A stretch of 64,000 nucleotides of DNA from CAWEFA01 sp963851385 (lineage in GTDB: Bacteria > Bacteroidota > Bacteroidia > Bacteroidales > DTGW01). The position numbers were made by a program, and so were the translations under genes. The stretch covers positions 124,001-188,000 of the forward strand of contig CAWKPE010000033.1 in assembly GCA_963851385.1 (NCBI GenBank). Direction: 5' to 3'. Of the stretch, positions 20,601 to 31,600 are shown piece by piece. Position 1 is the stretch's first letter; the number at the start of each line of letters is the position of its first letter. The notes beneath the pieces are model-generated. The model made no database searches, was not told the origin of the DNA, and was given only the letters and a program-made list of their open reading frames with translations.

Positions 20601-21552
20601 TGAGGAGCTAAAAAATTACAACATAGTATTAAGCGAAGCAAATGTTTTATTGGAAGAACGCCAGCAGCAAATTGAAGAACAATCCGATGAACTTAAAGCA
20701 ACAAACGAAAAACTTATAGAGCATCAGGCTCGTATTGAACAACAGGCTGAAGAACTTCGTTCCCACAGTGAAAATCTTAAAGACATTAATGATCTATTGG
20801 TTGAAAAACAACAGTTAATATTGAAACAATCAGAACAACTTAAGGCCACAAACGAAGAACTATCATTATTAAATGTCACAAAAGACAGGTTTTTTTCAAT
20901 CATTGCCCACGATTTGCGAAATCCTTTTAATGTAGTATCAGGATTTTCCGAAATATTATTAAATAAATTTGATAAACTGACTCCGGAAAAAATCCATAAA
21001 TTTCACGAAATGATCTATACTTCTTCCACAAACGGCAACAGCCTGCTTGAAAACCTGCTACAGTGGTCGCGATCACAAACCGGACGGATTGCTTTCGAAC
21101 CTTCAAGATTAAACCTGCTGGCAACTGCGGAAGAAACTATTAAATTATTAGAAGGCGATGCAGCTCGAAAACAGATTTCCCTTAAACAATCCATTGATCC
21201 TAACCTGGTTGTTAATGCAGATGAAAATATGATAAAAACTATTTTCAGAAACTTAATTTCAAATGCCATTAAATTCACTCCTGAAAACGGTACAATAACT
21301 TTAAAATCACAAATTGATGATCAAATGGTCATAGTTTCGATAGCCGATACAGGCATGGGCATACCGGCAAAAACCATTAGTAAATTATTTCGCGTTGATA
21401 CTATTGTAACTACTAAAGGTACTTTAAAGGAAACAGGCACCGGATTAGGATTATTACTTTGCAAGGATTTTGTTGAAAGACACAATGGTACAATTTGGGT
21501 TAAAAGTGAGGAAAATAAGGGAAGCTGTTTTTATTTTACTATACCTGCATAA
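17679..21552 (+). pseudogene. Broken two-component propeller sensor histidine kinase
   Basis: The intact form would be one sensor of ~1290 residues: signal peptide MKIALLYFASLFTFLSTFAQ, a periplasmic propeller of many Reg_prop repeats (pattern LWIGTxxGL), a Y_Y_Y domain, one membrane helix, a PAS domain, a coiled coil with EEQSDELKATNEKL repeats, HisKA (His in FFSIIAHDLRNPF) and HATPase (NLISNAIKFTPENG, DTGMGIP, GTGLGLLL). The reading frame is broken in the last propeller blades: a shift at about 19,146, stops at 19,198 and 19,219, a shift at about 19,266 and another at about 19,448 in a T run. After 19,474 the frame is open to the end. Unlike classic hybrid sensors of such loci there is no receiver or AraC domain. 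It probably once controlled the neighbouring polysaccharide locus. Local sequencing error is possible, but two substitution-type stops argue for decay. Confidence 0.75.
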
Positions 21553-21618
21553 AGTAAATGAAGGTATTTGGTTGTTATTGCCAATTCATTTTTCATGACA
21601 AGTTTTCAGGTAATCGAT

Positions 21619-21933
21619 TTATATATCGAACGGCCCTAGCGGTAAATCATTAATATCTTTAATCACTATCACAGATGGTTTATCAATATTTGTATTGCTA
21701 AAACGTCAGTGCTTTATTCAGGATATAATTTATCATAGGTATGTCTAATAAGCTGTAGTTCAATAGTAGTTTTTTGTTGGGCGGTTGTTGCAAATTCATG
21801 TAAAGCACAAAGAATGGAGCCTACTTCCTTTCCCTTTTTGTCATAATTTTTTTGGTCAATAGCTTTCATTTATTAATAATTCCACATCAAATTTAAGTTT
21901 TTTTAAGCTTTCCCACATGTATTCAGCGTAATT
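21619..21933 (-). pseudogene. Minus-strand coding debris in the 512-base gap
   Basis: The gap between the sensor and the next gene carries three short, protein-like minus-strand pieces in different frames: 21933-21856 (NYAEYMWESLKKLKFDVELL), 21869-21714 (51 codons from an ATG, with KGKEVGSILCALHEFATTAQ) and 21699-21619 (SVIVIKDINDLPLGPFDI). The first piece faintly recalls the alpha-1/beta-2 segment of caspase-like (C14) peptidases, which is only an impression. I infer the remains of one or two degraded genes. A real 51-residue protein from the second piece is the alternative. Confidence 0.35.
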
Positions 21934-22064
21934 AAAGGATAGTGTCCGTCATACTAAGAACTGTAAAGTAGCAAAAAGAAAATGTAGTTAACATTATTTA
22001 ACAAAGACGGGCACACACAAATTAAAAGTTACATGTCTAAAAAAAAATAATTAAAACAAACATT

Positions 22065-22445
22065 ATGAGAATGAAATTAATTTCTATGGCAATGATGATA
22101 GTATTTGTATCATTGCCGGGCATTTTAAGTGCCCAAATGAAAACTTCTACACCAGAAGAAACAGCTAAGTTGGAAACTGATAAAATGAAAAAAAATCTCA
22201 ACTTGACTGATGAACAAACCCAAAAAGTTGGCGATATCAATTTAAAATATGCCAGGCAAATGTTTGAAATACGTAAACAAAACAGTCAGACATCAGATGC
22301 TGACCGTCAGGCAAACCGTGAAAAACTGAAAACATTACGTGAAAAGAAAACTGAAGAGATGAAACCGATATTGACACCTGATCAATTTACTCAATATCAA
22401 AAGATGGAAGAAGAAATGCGAAAAGAACATCGAAAACCACAATAA
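22065..22445 (+). CDS. Spy/CpxP-like exported protein
   Basis: 126 residues with a signal peptide ending at about residue 24 (GILSAQ). The mature protein is almost all charged helix. It contains two LT-x-x-Q motifs (LTDEQ at about 47 and LTPDQ at about 105), the signature of the Spy/CpxP family of periplasmic chaperone/stress proteins. Many Bacteroidota carry such small proteins near efflux or stress genes, and an RND efflux operon begins 230 bases downstream. A strong terminator follows directly, so it is a separate unit. Exact function is unknown. Confidence 0.6.
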   Translation: MRMKLISMAMMIVFVSLPGILSAQMKTSTPEETAKLETDKMKKNLNLTDEQTQKVGDINLKYARQMFEIRKQNSQTSDADRQANREKLKTLREKKTEEMKPILTPDQFTQYQKMEEEMRKEHRKPQ

Positions 22446-22467
22446 TTGTTAAGAATATAAATTTTAG

Positions 22468-22510
22468 AAAGCCTGTTTAAAAGACATTCAAATTGAAACA
22501 GGCTTTTCTT
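22468..22510 (+). terminator. Rho-independent terminator
   Basis: AAAGCCTGTTT (22468-22478) and AAACAGGCTTT (22496-22506) form a perfect 11-bp stem with a 17-nt loop, followed by TTCTT. It lies 23 bases after the Spy-like gene. Confidence 0.8.
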
Positions 22511-22566
22511 GTTTTCAGAGTCGTTGGAGTTTTTAAAAGTGTTAGCAAGTTAATTTAATTTTAAAA

Positions 22567-22597
22567 TTGCTTTTCACTATAAATTCCGATACTTTTG
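22567..22597 (+). promoter_or_regulatory. Candidate promoter of the RND efflux operon
   Basis: TACTTTTG (22590-22597) matches the Bacteroidota -7 box TAnnTTTG. TTG at 22567-22569, 20 bases upstream, fits the -33 box. It lies directly between the preceding terminator and the tolC-like start at 22677. Confidence 0.5.
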
Positions 22598-22676
22598 TTC
22601 ATCTATGAACTTGTTTAAGTTCTCAATTTTGAATGTTTTTAAAGAATGAACCTATACTTGAATTTAAAAAGGTTTA

Positions 22677-24056
22677 ATGATGTCAATAAGCTATTCCTGT
22701 TCAATGTCAAAGCGTATTTTTTTTATTATTTTCAGTTTCTTTTGCGTTTCCTTCAATATTTCCGCTCAGAAAAATGATACAACCGATTCTGTTCAATATT
22801 TGACCCTTGACCAATGTATTGTATACGCAATACAGCATCAGCCTGCCATTATGCAATCAACTATTGATGTATTAATTGCCAAAAAAACAAATGCTATAAA
22901 CTTATCGGCATGGTTACCACAGGTTAATGCCAATGGTAATTTTATGCATTATAACCAGTTACCTACGGTTCTTGCAGCGAACCCGGCTAACCTGGGAGGG
23001 CCGTTAATACAAGAACATACCGGCATAATCAATACATTTCTGCCTCAATTGTCAGCGACACAAACTATCTTAAGCCCCGATGTTTTAAATGCCGCCAGAA
23101 GCGCCCATTTATATGTAGAACAGGCAAAGCAATCGAACGATAGCACCAAAATAAATATTATTGCAACTGTCAGCAAAGGCTTTTATAACCTTTTGCTTAC
23201 GCTGGAACAATTGAATGTTTTAAAAGAAGATACAGCACGCCTTGCAAAAAATCTAAGAGATACCTATCATCAATATATTGGTGGCACTGCCGATAAAACA
23301 GATTATAAAGAGGCAGCTATTTCACTCAACAATTCTAAAGCACAATTAAAACTGGTACAAGAAAGCATTAAGCCGCAATATATCACACTGAAACAGTCAA
23401 TGGGATTCCCTCCAGAAAAGGATTTTAGCGTTAGTTTTGATACACTTCAAATGATAAAGGAGATAGTTTTTGATACCACCCAACAATTACAATACGAAAA
23501 ACGCATAGAATATCAGCAGATTGAAACAGCAAAAAGTTTGCAGCAACAGGCTTTAAGCTATTACAGGTCTCAATCTTTGCCAACGCTTTTTGCTTTTTAC
23601 AATTATGTTTATGAGTACGAAAGCAATACTACCCAAAACTTTTTTAATAAGGCTTACCCATATTCTTATGTTGGGGCATCATTTAGTATCCCAATTTTTA
23701 CAGGTCTTCGACAAAGGGAAAGTATTCAAAGGGCAAAATTGCAGGGAGAAAAAATTGAATGGGCTGAAATTGGCCTTAAATCGCGTATCTATTCTGAATA
23801 TTCAAGTGCTTTGGCAAATTACAAAAGCAATTTATACGAGTTAGATGTTATGCGCGAAAATGTTGCCATGGCAAAAGATGTTTACAGTGTTGTTTCATTA
23901 CAATACAATCAGGGAGTGATAGCATATCTTAATGTGATAACCGCCGAATCGAATTTAATTTCATCTGAAATTGGTTATTTAAATGCTTTGTTCCAAGTTT
24001 TATTGAGTAAGGTTGACTTGGAAAAAGCAATGGGCAATACGCTGTCAAAATATTAA
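22677..24056 (+). CDS. TolC-family outer-membrane efflux protein
   Basis: 459 residues with a signal peptide (about 1-31). After YLTLDQCIVYAIQHQPAI, the usual start of the first outer-membrane-factor repeat, come long helices with the repeated A-x-x-x-L/Y pattern. The second repeat contains YSYVGASFSIPIFTGLRQRE and the end motif VSLQYNQGVIAYLNVITAES, both typical of the OMF family. It forms the outer-membrane channel of a tripartite exporter. It is the first gene of an operon with the adaptor (18-base gap) and two RND pumps. A start four codons downstream of the assigned ATG is also possible. Confidence 0.9.
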   Translation: MMSISYSCSMSKRIFFIIFSFFCVSFNISAQKNDTTDSVQYLTLDQCIVYAIQHQPAIMQSTIDVLIAKKTNAINLSAWLPQVNANGNFMHYNQLPTVLAANPANLGGPLIQEHTGIINTFLPQLSATQTILSPDVLNAARSAHLYVEQAKQSNDSTKINIIATVSKGFYNLLLTLEQLNVLKEDTARLAKNLRDTYHQYIGGTADKTDYKEAAISLNNSKAQLKLVQESIKPQYITLKQSMGFPPEKDFSVSFDTLQMIKEIVFDTTQQLQYEKRIEYQQIETAKSLQQQALSYYRSQSLPTLFAFYNYVYEYESNTTQNFFNKAYPYSYVGASFSIPIFTGLRQRESIQRAKLQGEKIEWAEIGLKSRIYSEYSSALANYKSNLYELDVMRENVAMAKDVYSVVSLQYNQGVIAYLNVITAESNLISSEIGYLNALFQVLLSKVDLEKAMGNTLSKY

Positions 24057-24074
24057 CGAAAATTTATCATATCA

Positions 24075-25250
24075 ATGAAAAGAGAATACATAGCATTAAT
24101 GTTCAGTTGCATATTATTTGTTGCCTGTAGTCCAAAACAATCCAGGCCAGTTCCACCGGTACCTGTCAACACATATATTGTCAAGCCGAAGAAAGTTTTA
24201 TATTATGATGAATATCCTGCAAATATTGTAGCTCTGAACCAGGTTGATTTGCGACCGCAAGTTCAGGGCTATATAACCGGGATATTTTTTACCGAAGGAG
24301 ATATTGTACACAAAGGACAGCATTTATATGAAATAGACCGTCAATTATTCCAGGAAAGTTACGATCAGGCAAAAGCCAACCTGGAAGTGGCACAAGGCAA
24401 TTTGGCACAAGCTCAACAGGATGCCGACCGTTACACTTATCTGAATTCGTATGATGCTGTTGCCAAACAGGTTCTTGATCATGCTGCTATTGCTTTGCAA
24501 AATGCTAAGAAAGTGGTTGCTGCAGCTGAGCAAACCTTAAAAATGGCAGCTACAAATTTAAACTACTCTGTCATATCCGCTCCTTTTGATGGTACCATTG
24601 GTTTTAGCCAGGTTAAAATGGGAAACATGGTATCTGTAGGGCAAACTGTTTTAAATACTATTTCAACTGATGATCCAATGGGTGTTGATTTTTTAATCTC
24701 TGAAAAACAACTTGCACATTTCGAGGAACTAAAAAATAGTAAACAGCAGAAAATAGACTCTTTGTTTACAATTGTGCTTCCCAATGATTCAATTTATCCT
24801 CATTTTGGGAAAATATCGGTGATTGACCGTGCCGTTGATCCGCAAACTGGCACAATTCGTATCAGGGTGGTATTTCCTAACCCCGATAATTTTCTTAAGC
24901 CAGGCACAAGCTGTGTGTTACGCGTGCATAACCAGGAAGCCGGCCCGAGGCTTTTAGTGCCAAACAAAGCAGTTGTGGAATTAATGGGTGAATATTTTGT
25001 TTATTTGGTCAAAGATACATTAGCCCCTAATCAGGATGATTCAACAAAAACCCATCCTGTAGTAATGGCTATTCAAAAAAAGGTACAATTAGGGCAAACT
25101 GTTGCGCCTAATGTGATTATAAAAAAAGGGCTTAATACCAATGACATAATCATTGTTGATGGTGTACAATCATTGCATACAGGTTCTTTGATAGACACAA
25201 CCAGAAAAACTGATGCTAAGAAAACTAAAAAAGGAAAAAAGCAAGATTGA
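24075..25250 (+). CDS. RND efflux periplasmic adaptor (membrane fusion protein)
   Basis: 391 residues. The signal has a lipobox (CILFVAC, Cys19), as in AcrA. The lipoyl-like half motifs (RPQVQGYITGIFFTEGDIV and ISAPFDGTIGFSQVKMGNMV) flank an alpha-hairpin rich in A/Q/N heptads (ANLEVAQGNLAQAQQDADRY). A beta-barrel with GKISVIDRAVDPQTGTIRI and the membrane-proximal domain follow. The C-terminus is lysine-rich. It links the TolC-like channel encoded just upstream to the RND pumps encoded downstream. The lipid anchor indicates the periplasmic face of the inner membrane. Confidence 0.92.
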   Translation: MKREYIALMFSCILFVACSPKQSRPVPPVPVNTYIVKPKKVLYYDEYPANIVALNQVDLRPQVQGYITGIFFTEGDIVHKGQHLYEIDRQLFQESYDQAKANLEVAQGNLAQAQQDADRYTYLNSYDAVAKQVLDHAAIALQNAKKVVAAAEQTLKMAATNLNYSVISAPFDGTIGFSQVKMGNMVSVGQTVLNTISTDDPMGVDFLISEKQLAHFEELKNSKQQKIDSLFTIVLPNDSIYPHFGKISVIDRAVDPQTGTIRIRVVFPNPDNFLKPGTSCVLRVHNQEAGPRLLVPNKAVVELMGEYFVYLVKDTLAPNQDDSTKTHPVVMAIQKKVQLGQTVAPNVIIKKGLNTNDIIIVDGVQSLHTGSLIDTTRKTDAKKTKKGKKQD

Positions 25251-25322
25251 TTGAAAGATAATTCTAGAAGGATTCTATAAAAAATGAACATCGATTTTTT
25301 ATTCTTAAATGTTAATTAAATT

Positions 25323-28300
25323 ATGATTGCTGATACATTTATTAAAAGACCGGTTACCGCAATTGTTGTTTCGCTTGTATTGGCTTTCATGGGCGCTATT
25401 TGCATATTTAATCTTCCGGTTAATCAATATCCTGATATTACACCACCTGTTGTTCAGGTTACCGGTCAGTATATGGGCGCCGATGCCACAACTGTTGAGC
25501 AAACCGTTGCTACGCCTATTGAAGAGCAGGTAAACGGGACACACGGCATGGAATACATGCAAAGCAATAGTGCCAATAACGGGTTAATGACCATCAACAC
25601 AACCTTTAAGGTGGGAACCGATATCGACATTGTCACTCTCGATGTTCAAAACAGGGTAAGTATTGCTACTCCTTTATTGCCAGTAGCAGTAAGCCGTTTG
25701 GGATTGACCGTCCGGGCTTTAAATCCTAGTCAATTATTGCTGGTAGCTCTTTATTCACCTAAAGGTTCGCACAATATTACCTTTCTGGACAATTATACCA
25801 ATATATTTATAATGGATGTCTTGCTCCGTGTACCAGGCGTAGGAGCCATTACCACCATTGCCGATAATTTCAGTATGCGCGTATGGCTGAACCCTGATAA
25901 AATGGCTGTCTATTCTTTAACACCTTTAGATATTATCAATGCTTTAAATGAACAAAACTTGCAGGTGGCTGCAGGTTCTGCAGGTGTGCCTCCCCAGCAA
26001 AAAACGCAAACGTATGAATTAAGTATTCTTGTTAATGGCCGGTTAAGCAAGGTTTCTGATTTTGAAAAAATTATTGTGAAAACAATGCCGGTCACAGGCG
26101 AAATGGTTTACCTCAAAGACGTTGCAAGGGTGGAACTGGGAAAATTCACTTATTCGAGTAATTCTTATGTTGACGACAAACGGGCTTCAATTCTTACCAT
26201 ATATAAGACACCTGGAAGTAATGCCATCGAGACGGCAAAAGGGGTTGTTAAAGAACTTGAAGAACTAAAAAAAACGTTCCCTACCGATGTAGATTATAAA
26301 ATACCTTTTGAAACGGTTACTGTCGTGAAGGTTTCTATGCTGGAAGTAGTACAAACCTTGATAATAGCCCTTTGTCTGGTAGCCTTAGTGGTATTTTTAT
26401 TTCTTCAGAACTGGCGTGCCACGTTAATTCCTGTTCTGGCTATCCCTGTTTCCATTCTTGGCACATTCATCTTTTTTATTCCATTAGGATTTACAATAAA
26501 CACACTCACAATGTTCGGTTTTGTATTGGCTATTGGAATTGTGGTAGATGATGCTATTATTGTGGTCGAAGCTGTTCAGCATTACATTGATGTAGAAAGA
26601 ATATCTGTTAAAGAAGCAACTATTCATGCAATGAACGATATTTCGGCTCCGGTAATTGCAATTGCATTGATACTGGCTTCAGTATTTGTGCCTGTAGGTT
26701 TTATCCCCGGAATTGTTGGACGATTATACCAGCAATTTGCAATAACTATTGCTGTGTCTATAGTTCTCTCTGCATTCATAGCATTATCATTAACACCGGC
26801 TTTATGCACGTTGCTATTAAAACCTTATAGCATAGACGAAAAATCAAAAGGTCTAAATAAATTTTTCTTCAGGTTCAATACATGGTTCAGTAATATAACA
26901 AATCGTTATTCAAATGGGGTGCAGAAAGGCATTCATAAATCAAAGTATGTTATTGTTCTATTGTTGTGCATAGGTATCGGCACATACTTCCTGTTTCAGC
27001 ATAAGCCTACAGGATTTATACCAAGTGAAGATGACGGGCTTATCTATGTTACCTATGAATTGCCTGAGGCATCTGCAACTGCCCAGTCTGTAGAGGTATT
27101 GTCAAAATTAATGAAGGTAGTGTCCAAAACACCCGGGATTGACCATTATGCTGCCTTAGCAGGTTTTAATGTGGTAACAGGTGCAACAAAATCCAACAGT
27201 GGTACAATTTACTGTCAGCTCAAACATTGGTCAGAGCGTAAAGAATCCGCTCAACAGATACCATACATCATTGATGTACTGCGTGATCGTATTTCAAAGG
27301 CAAATATAAAAAATGCCAATATTGTAGTTATTCCTCCAGCCCCTATCCCTGGTATAGGGCAAACTGCAGGGTTTAGTTTCCAGATAGAACAGCGTAATAC
27401 AAACGATGATGTTCACGCCTTTGAAAATGTAGTGAACAACTTTGTTGCCGAAGCAAATAAAAATCCTGCCATTTCTCATGCATTCAGTTATTACTCTGCC
27501 CATACACCTAGTTATAATGTAATTGTAAACCGGGAAAAGTGTAAAAAAATGGGTGTTAGTATTTCTGACGTATTTACGGCTATCCAAACATACATGGGCA
27601 GTCTTTATGTCAACGACTTTACCCTTTACAACCGCACATTCCATGTGGTAGTCCAGGCAGACACCACCTATCGTAAAATGATATCGAATATGGATAAATA
27701 TTATGTGCGAAACCAGGCAGGGGAAATGCTACCGCTAAGTTCGCTTATCAGCTATCAACCCACAGAATCAGTGCCCCTTTTATCACATTTTAATATTTTC
27801 CGTTCTGCTGAAGTTGATGGTTCTTCAGCAGTAGGATATAGCAGCGGTCAATCCATAGCAGCGTTGAAAGAAGTTGCCGCTAAAGTGTTACCGCAAGGAT
27901 ACGGTTATGATTTCTCAGGTTTGAGTTACGAAGAATTACAAGCAGGTACGCTTACCATTTACATTTTTATATTTTCATTAACTTTTGTTTTCCTTTTCCT
28001 TGCAGCCCTTTATGAAAGCTGGTCGGTACCGTTTTCAGTATTGCTTGCAGTACCTATTGGTGCTTTTGGGGCAATACTTACGCTTATTTTCATACCAAGC
28101 CTAACCGATAACGTATATGCACAAATAGGGCTTATTACATTAATCGGGCTTGCTGCCAAGAATGCAATATTAATTGTAGAATATTCCAAAGTACGAGTTG
28201 ATAGAGGCGAGGATCTTATTCAATCAACCATTAAAGCTGTTAAACTGCGATTGCGCCCTATTATAATGACCTCTATGGCATTCATCTTAGGTGTTATGCC

Positions 28301-28490
28301 TCTGGTTATGGCAAGCGGGGCTGGTGCTGTTGCCCGCAGGACAATAGGTGTTACCGTACTTGGCGGTATGATAGCTGCTTCATCTTTAGCCATATTTATT
28401 GTCCCAGTGCTATTTGTAGTAATTGTGAAAATAGCTTATGGGAAAAAACTGCTTGAATACCTTGCTAAACATCGCGATGAAATGACATGA
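25323..28490 (+). CDS. AcrB-type RND multidrug efflux pump, first copy
   Basis: 1055 residues, the usual size for HAE-1 pumps. It begins MIADTFIKRPVTAIVVSLVL, the standard first helix. Two halves each have six membrane segments and a large periplasmic loop. Helix 4 carries GIVVDDAIIVVE with both proton-relay aspartates (Asp409/Asp410, equivalent to AcrB D407/D408), and helix 10 carries LIGLAAKNAILIVEYSKV with the relay lysine. LQNWRATLIPVLAIPVSILG in helix 2-3 is also diagnostic. It pumps lipophilic compounds or drugs out through the adaptor and TolC-like channel encoded upstream. It sits 72 bases after the adaptor gene and 157 bases before a close paralogue. Confidence 0.95.
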   Translation: MIADTFIKRPVTAIVVSLVLAFMGAICIFNLPVNQYPDITPPVVQVTGQYMGADATTVEQTVATPIEEQVNGTHGMEYMQSNSANNGLMTINTTFKVGTDIDIVTLDVQNRVSIATPLLPVAVSRLGLTVRALNPSQLLLVALYSPKGSHNITFLDNYTNIFIMDVLLRVPGVGAITTIADNFSMRVWLNPDKMAVYSLTPLDIINALNEQNLQVAAGSAGVPPQQKTQTYELSILVNGRLSKVSDFEKIIVKTMPVTGEMVYLKDVARVELGKFTYSSNSYVDDKRASILTIYKTPGSNAIETAKGVVKELEELKKTFPTDVDYKIPFETVTVVKVSMLEVVQTLIIALCLVALVVFLFLQNWRATLIPVLAIPVSILGTFIFFIPLGFTINTLTMFGFVLAIGIVVDDAIIVVEAVQHYIDVERISVKEATIHAMNDISAPVIAIALILASVFVPVGFIPGIVGRLYQQFAITIAVSIVLSAFIALSLTPALCTLLLKPYSIDEKSKGLNKFFFRFNTWFSNITNRYSNGVQKGIHKSKYVIVLLLCIGIGTYFLFQHKPTGFIPSEDDGLIYVTYELPEASATAQSVEVLSKLMKVVSKTPGIDHYAALAGFNVVTGATKSNSGTIYCQLKHWSERKESAQQIPYIIDVLRDRISKANIKNANIVVIPPAPIPGIGQTAGFSFQIEQRNTNDDVHAFENVVNNFVAEANKNPAISHAFSYYSAHTPSYNVIVNREKCKKMGVSISDVFTAIQTYMGSLYVNDFTLYNRTFHVVVQADTTYRKMISNMDKYYVRNQAGEMLPLSSLISYQPTESVPLLSHFNIFRSAEVDGSSAVGYSSGQSIAALKEVAAKVLPQGYGYDFSGLSYEELQAGTLTIYIFIFSLTFVFLFLAALYESWSVPFSVLLAVPIGAFGAILTLIFIPSLTDNVYAQIGLITLIGLAAKNAILIVEYSKVRVDRGEDLIQSTIKAVKLRLRPIIMTSMAFILGVMPLVMASGAGAVARRTIGVTVLGGMIAASSLAIFIVPVLFVVIVKIAYGKKLLEYLAKHRDEMT

Positions 28491-28647
28491 GATACAAATA
28501 TTCCTGCATGAGAAGCAAAAGAGTATAAAGCAGAATTAATTATATATACAAATTAAGAGTTTATATTTTATAGAGTGCTATTCCTTCTTTTCAAAGGGGG
28601 GAAACAACAGTGTAACTAATAATTTTAACCCTTAATTCGCATTATCT

Positions 28648-31600
28648 ATGATTGCTGATACATTTATTAAACGACCGGTTACTGCAATTGTAATTTCTCT
28701 TGTAATAGCTATACTGGGGACTATCTGCATTTTTACTCTCCCTGTTAACCAATATCCTAATATTACCCCGCCTGCTGTTTCCGTTTCAGGTACTTATACC
28801 GGTGCAGATGCCATTACTGTAGAGCAAAATGTAGCAACTCCTGTTGAAGAAGCGATAAATGGTGTTAGCGGCATGGAATATATACAAAGCAACAGCACCA
28901 GTACCGGGATGATGTCAATTAATACAACTTTTAAGGTTGGAACCAATATTGATGTTGCCACGCTTAATGTCCAAAACAGGGTAGGCATAGCTAAACCTTT
29001 GTTGCCATTGTCTGTAAGCCGTTTAGGGCTGACTGTAAGGGCAAGAAATATAAGCCAATTAATGCAGGTTGTCCTCTTTTCCCCTAAAGGCACGCACAAT
29101 ATTACTTTCCTCGACAATTATGCCAATATTTATTTAATGGATGCCATGCTTCGTGTAACGGGTGTGGGTGATATTAATAGCCGCTCTGATAATTTCAGTA
29201 TGCGCATATGGATGAACCCCAATAAAATGGCATCCTTTTCAATAACTCCTCAAGATGTTATTAATGCGTTAAACGAACAAAATGTTCAGGTAGCGGCTGG
29301 AGCTGTTGGGGCTCCTCCTCAAGAGCCAACACAAACCAACGAATTAACCATTCTTGTGAATGGGCGATTGAATAAGGTTTCTGATTTTGAAAAGATTATT
29401 GTAAAAGCAATTCCTGCTACTGGACAAATGGTTTACATTAAGGATATTGCCAGGGTTGAATTAGGCAAATTCACATATGCCAGCAACTCTTATTGCGATG
29501 GCAAACGTTCATCCGCTCTTATGGTTTACGCATTGCCGTCTGCTAATGCTTTAGATGTTGCTAAAGGCGTTTATGCAGAACTTGAAACACTAAAAAAATC
29601 ATTTCCCGAAGATGTAGATTATAAAGTTCCTTTTGAAGCAGTCACAATAGTAAAAGTTTCGATGAACGAAGTGGTTCATACCCTTTTTATTGCACTTTGC
29701 CTGGTGGCATTTGTGGTATTTCTGTTTCTTCAGAACTGGCGTGCCACGCTAATTCCTGTTTTAGCTATACCTGTTTCGATTCTGGGCACATTTATCTTTT
29801 TTGTCCCTTTGAAATTTACAATAAATACGCTGACTATGTTCGGCTTTGTATTGGCTATTGGCATTGTGGTTGATAATGCCATTATAGTTGTTGAAGCAGT
29901 GCAGCGTTATATTGATGATAATAAAGTATCGGTAAAAGAAGCAACCAAACATGCCTTGAAAGATATTACTGCGCCAGTTATTGCCGTGGCATTGGTGCTG
30001 GCTTCTGTATTTGTTCCTGTTGCTTTTATCCCTGGCATTGTAGGACGATTATATCAGCAGTTTGCTATTACAATAGCTATTTCAATGTTAATCTCAACTT
30101 TTATAGCATTGTCGTTAACTCCTGCCTTATGCATACTATTACTAAAGCCTTATCATATTGATGAAAAGTCAAAAGGTCTGTATAAATTTTTCTACTGGTT
30201 CAATACTATCTTAAATAAAATCACTTTTCGTTATTCTAACGGCGTAAAAAAAGGCATTCGTAAATCAAAATATGTCATCATTTTATTGTTAATTATTGGC
30301 ATTGCTACCTACTTTTTATTTAAGTTTAAACCTTCCGGTTTTATTCCGAATGAAGATATGGGACGGTTGCAGGTTACCTATGAACTACCCGAAGCGTCAT
30401 CTACCATTCAGTCCGTTGAGTTTATGACTAAATTGATGAGGGTAGTAGGAGAAACACCGGGAGTGGGGCATTATATAGCTTCGTCAGGATTTAATGTAAC
30501 AAACGGTGCACAGAAATCTAACAGCGGCACAATTTTCTGTCAGCTAAAACCGTGGAGTCAGCGAAGCAAATCCGGTGAACAAGTACCTGGCATCGTGGAA
30601 GTAATGTTCAAACGCGTTGCAAAAGCGGGTCTAAAAAATGCAAAGGTTGTTATAATGCAGCCTGCTCCAATTCCTGGAATTGGTCAGTCAGCTGGGTTCA
30701 GTTTTCAGGTAGAGCAGCGTAATACATCTGATGATGTTCATGCATTTGAAAAAGTAGTGCGCAAGTTTGTTGCCGAAGCCAATAAAAATCCTGCCATATC
30801 GCGCGCTGTCACTTATTTTTCGGCTCATACTCCAAGTTTTAATCTGACTGTGGATAGAGAAAAATGTAAAAAAATGGGAGTTAGTATATCCGATGTATTC
30901 TCTACCATTCAATCCTATATGGGTAGTTCTTATGTTAATGATTTCACTCTTTACAACCGTACTTACCATGTGGTAATACAAGCGGATACAATATACCGCA
31001 GACTGGTTTCTGATATGGGAAAATATTATGTGCGCAATAAGAATGGTGACATGCTGCCAATTAGTTCACTCATCAGTTACCAGCCCATTGAAGCCGCTCC
31101 TGTTATACCTCATTTTAATATTTTTCGCTCTGCTGAAGTTGACGGTGGCCCTGCTTTTGGCTATAGTAGTGGTCAGGCAATAGATGCAATTAAAGAAGTT
31201 GCCGCTAAAACATTGCCACGTGGTTATGGCTATGAGTTTTCAGGATTAAGTTATGAAGAAATAATAGCTGGTTCACAAACTATTTACATTTTTTTGTTTT
31301 CACTCATATTTGTTTTCCTGTTTCTCGCAGCATTATATGAAAGCTGGTCGGTGCCTTTTGCCATTATGTTGTCGGTGCCAATAGGAGCATTTGGGGCTAT
31401 ACTTACACTTACTTTTATACCATCCCTTAGCAACAATGTTTACGCGCAGATAGGGCTTATCACTTTAATAGGACTTGCTGCCAAGAACGCGATACTTATA
31501 GTAGAATATGCCAAAGTACGTGTTGATAAAGGAGAAGACCTGTTGCAATCCACAATTGATGCCGTCAGTTTACGTTTGAGACCTATTATTATGACCTCAA

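Noticed and set aside
28490..28648. Independent promoter between the two RND pumps
   Set aside because: No TAnnTTTG box with a spaced upstream TTG is visible in the 157-base gap, so co-transcription is the simpler reading.
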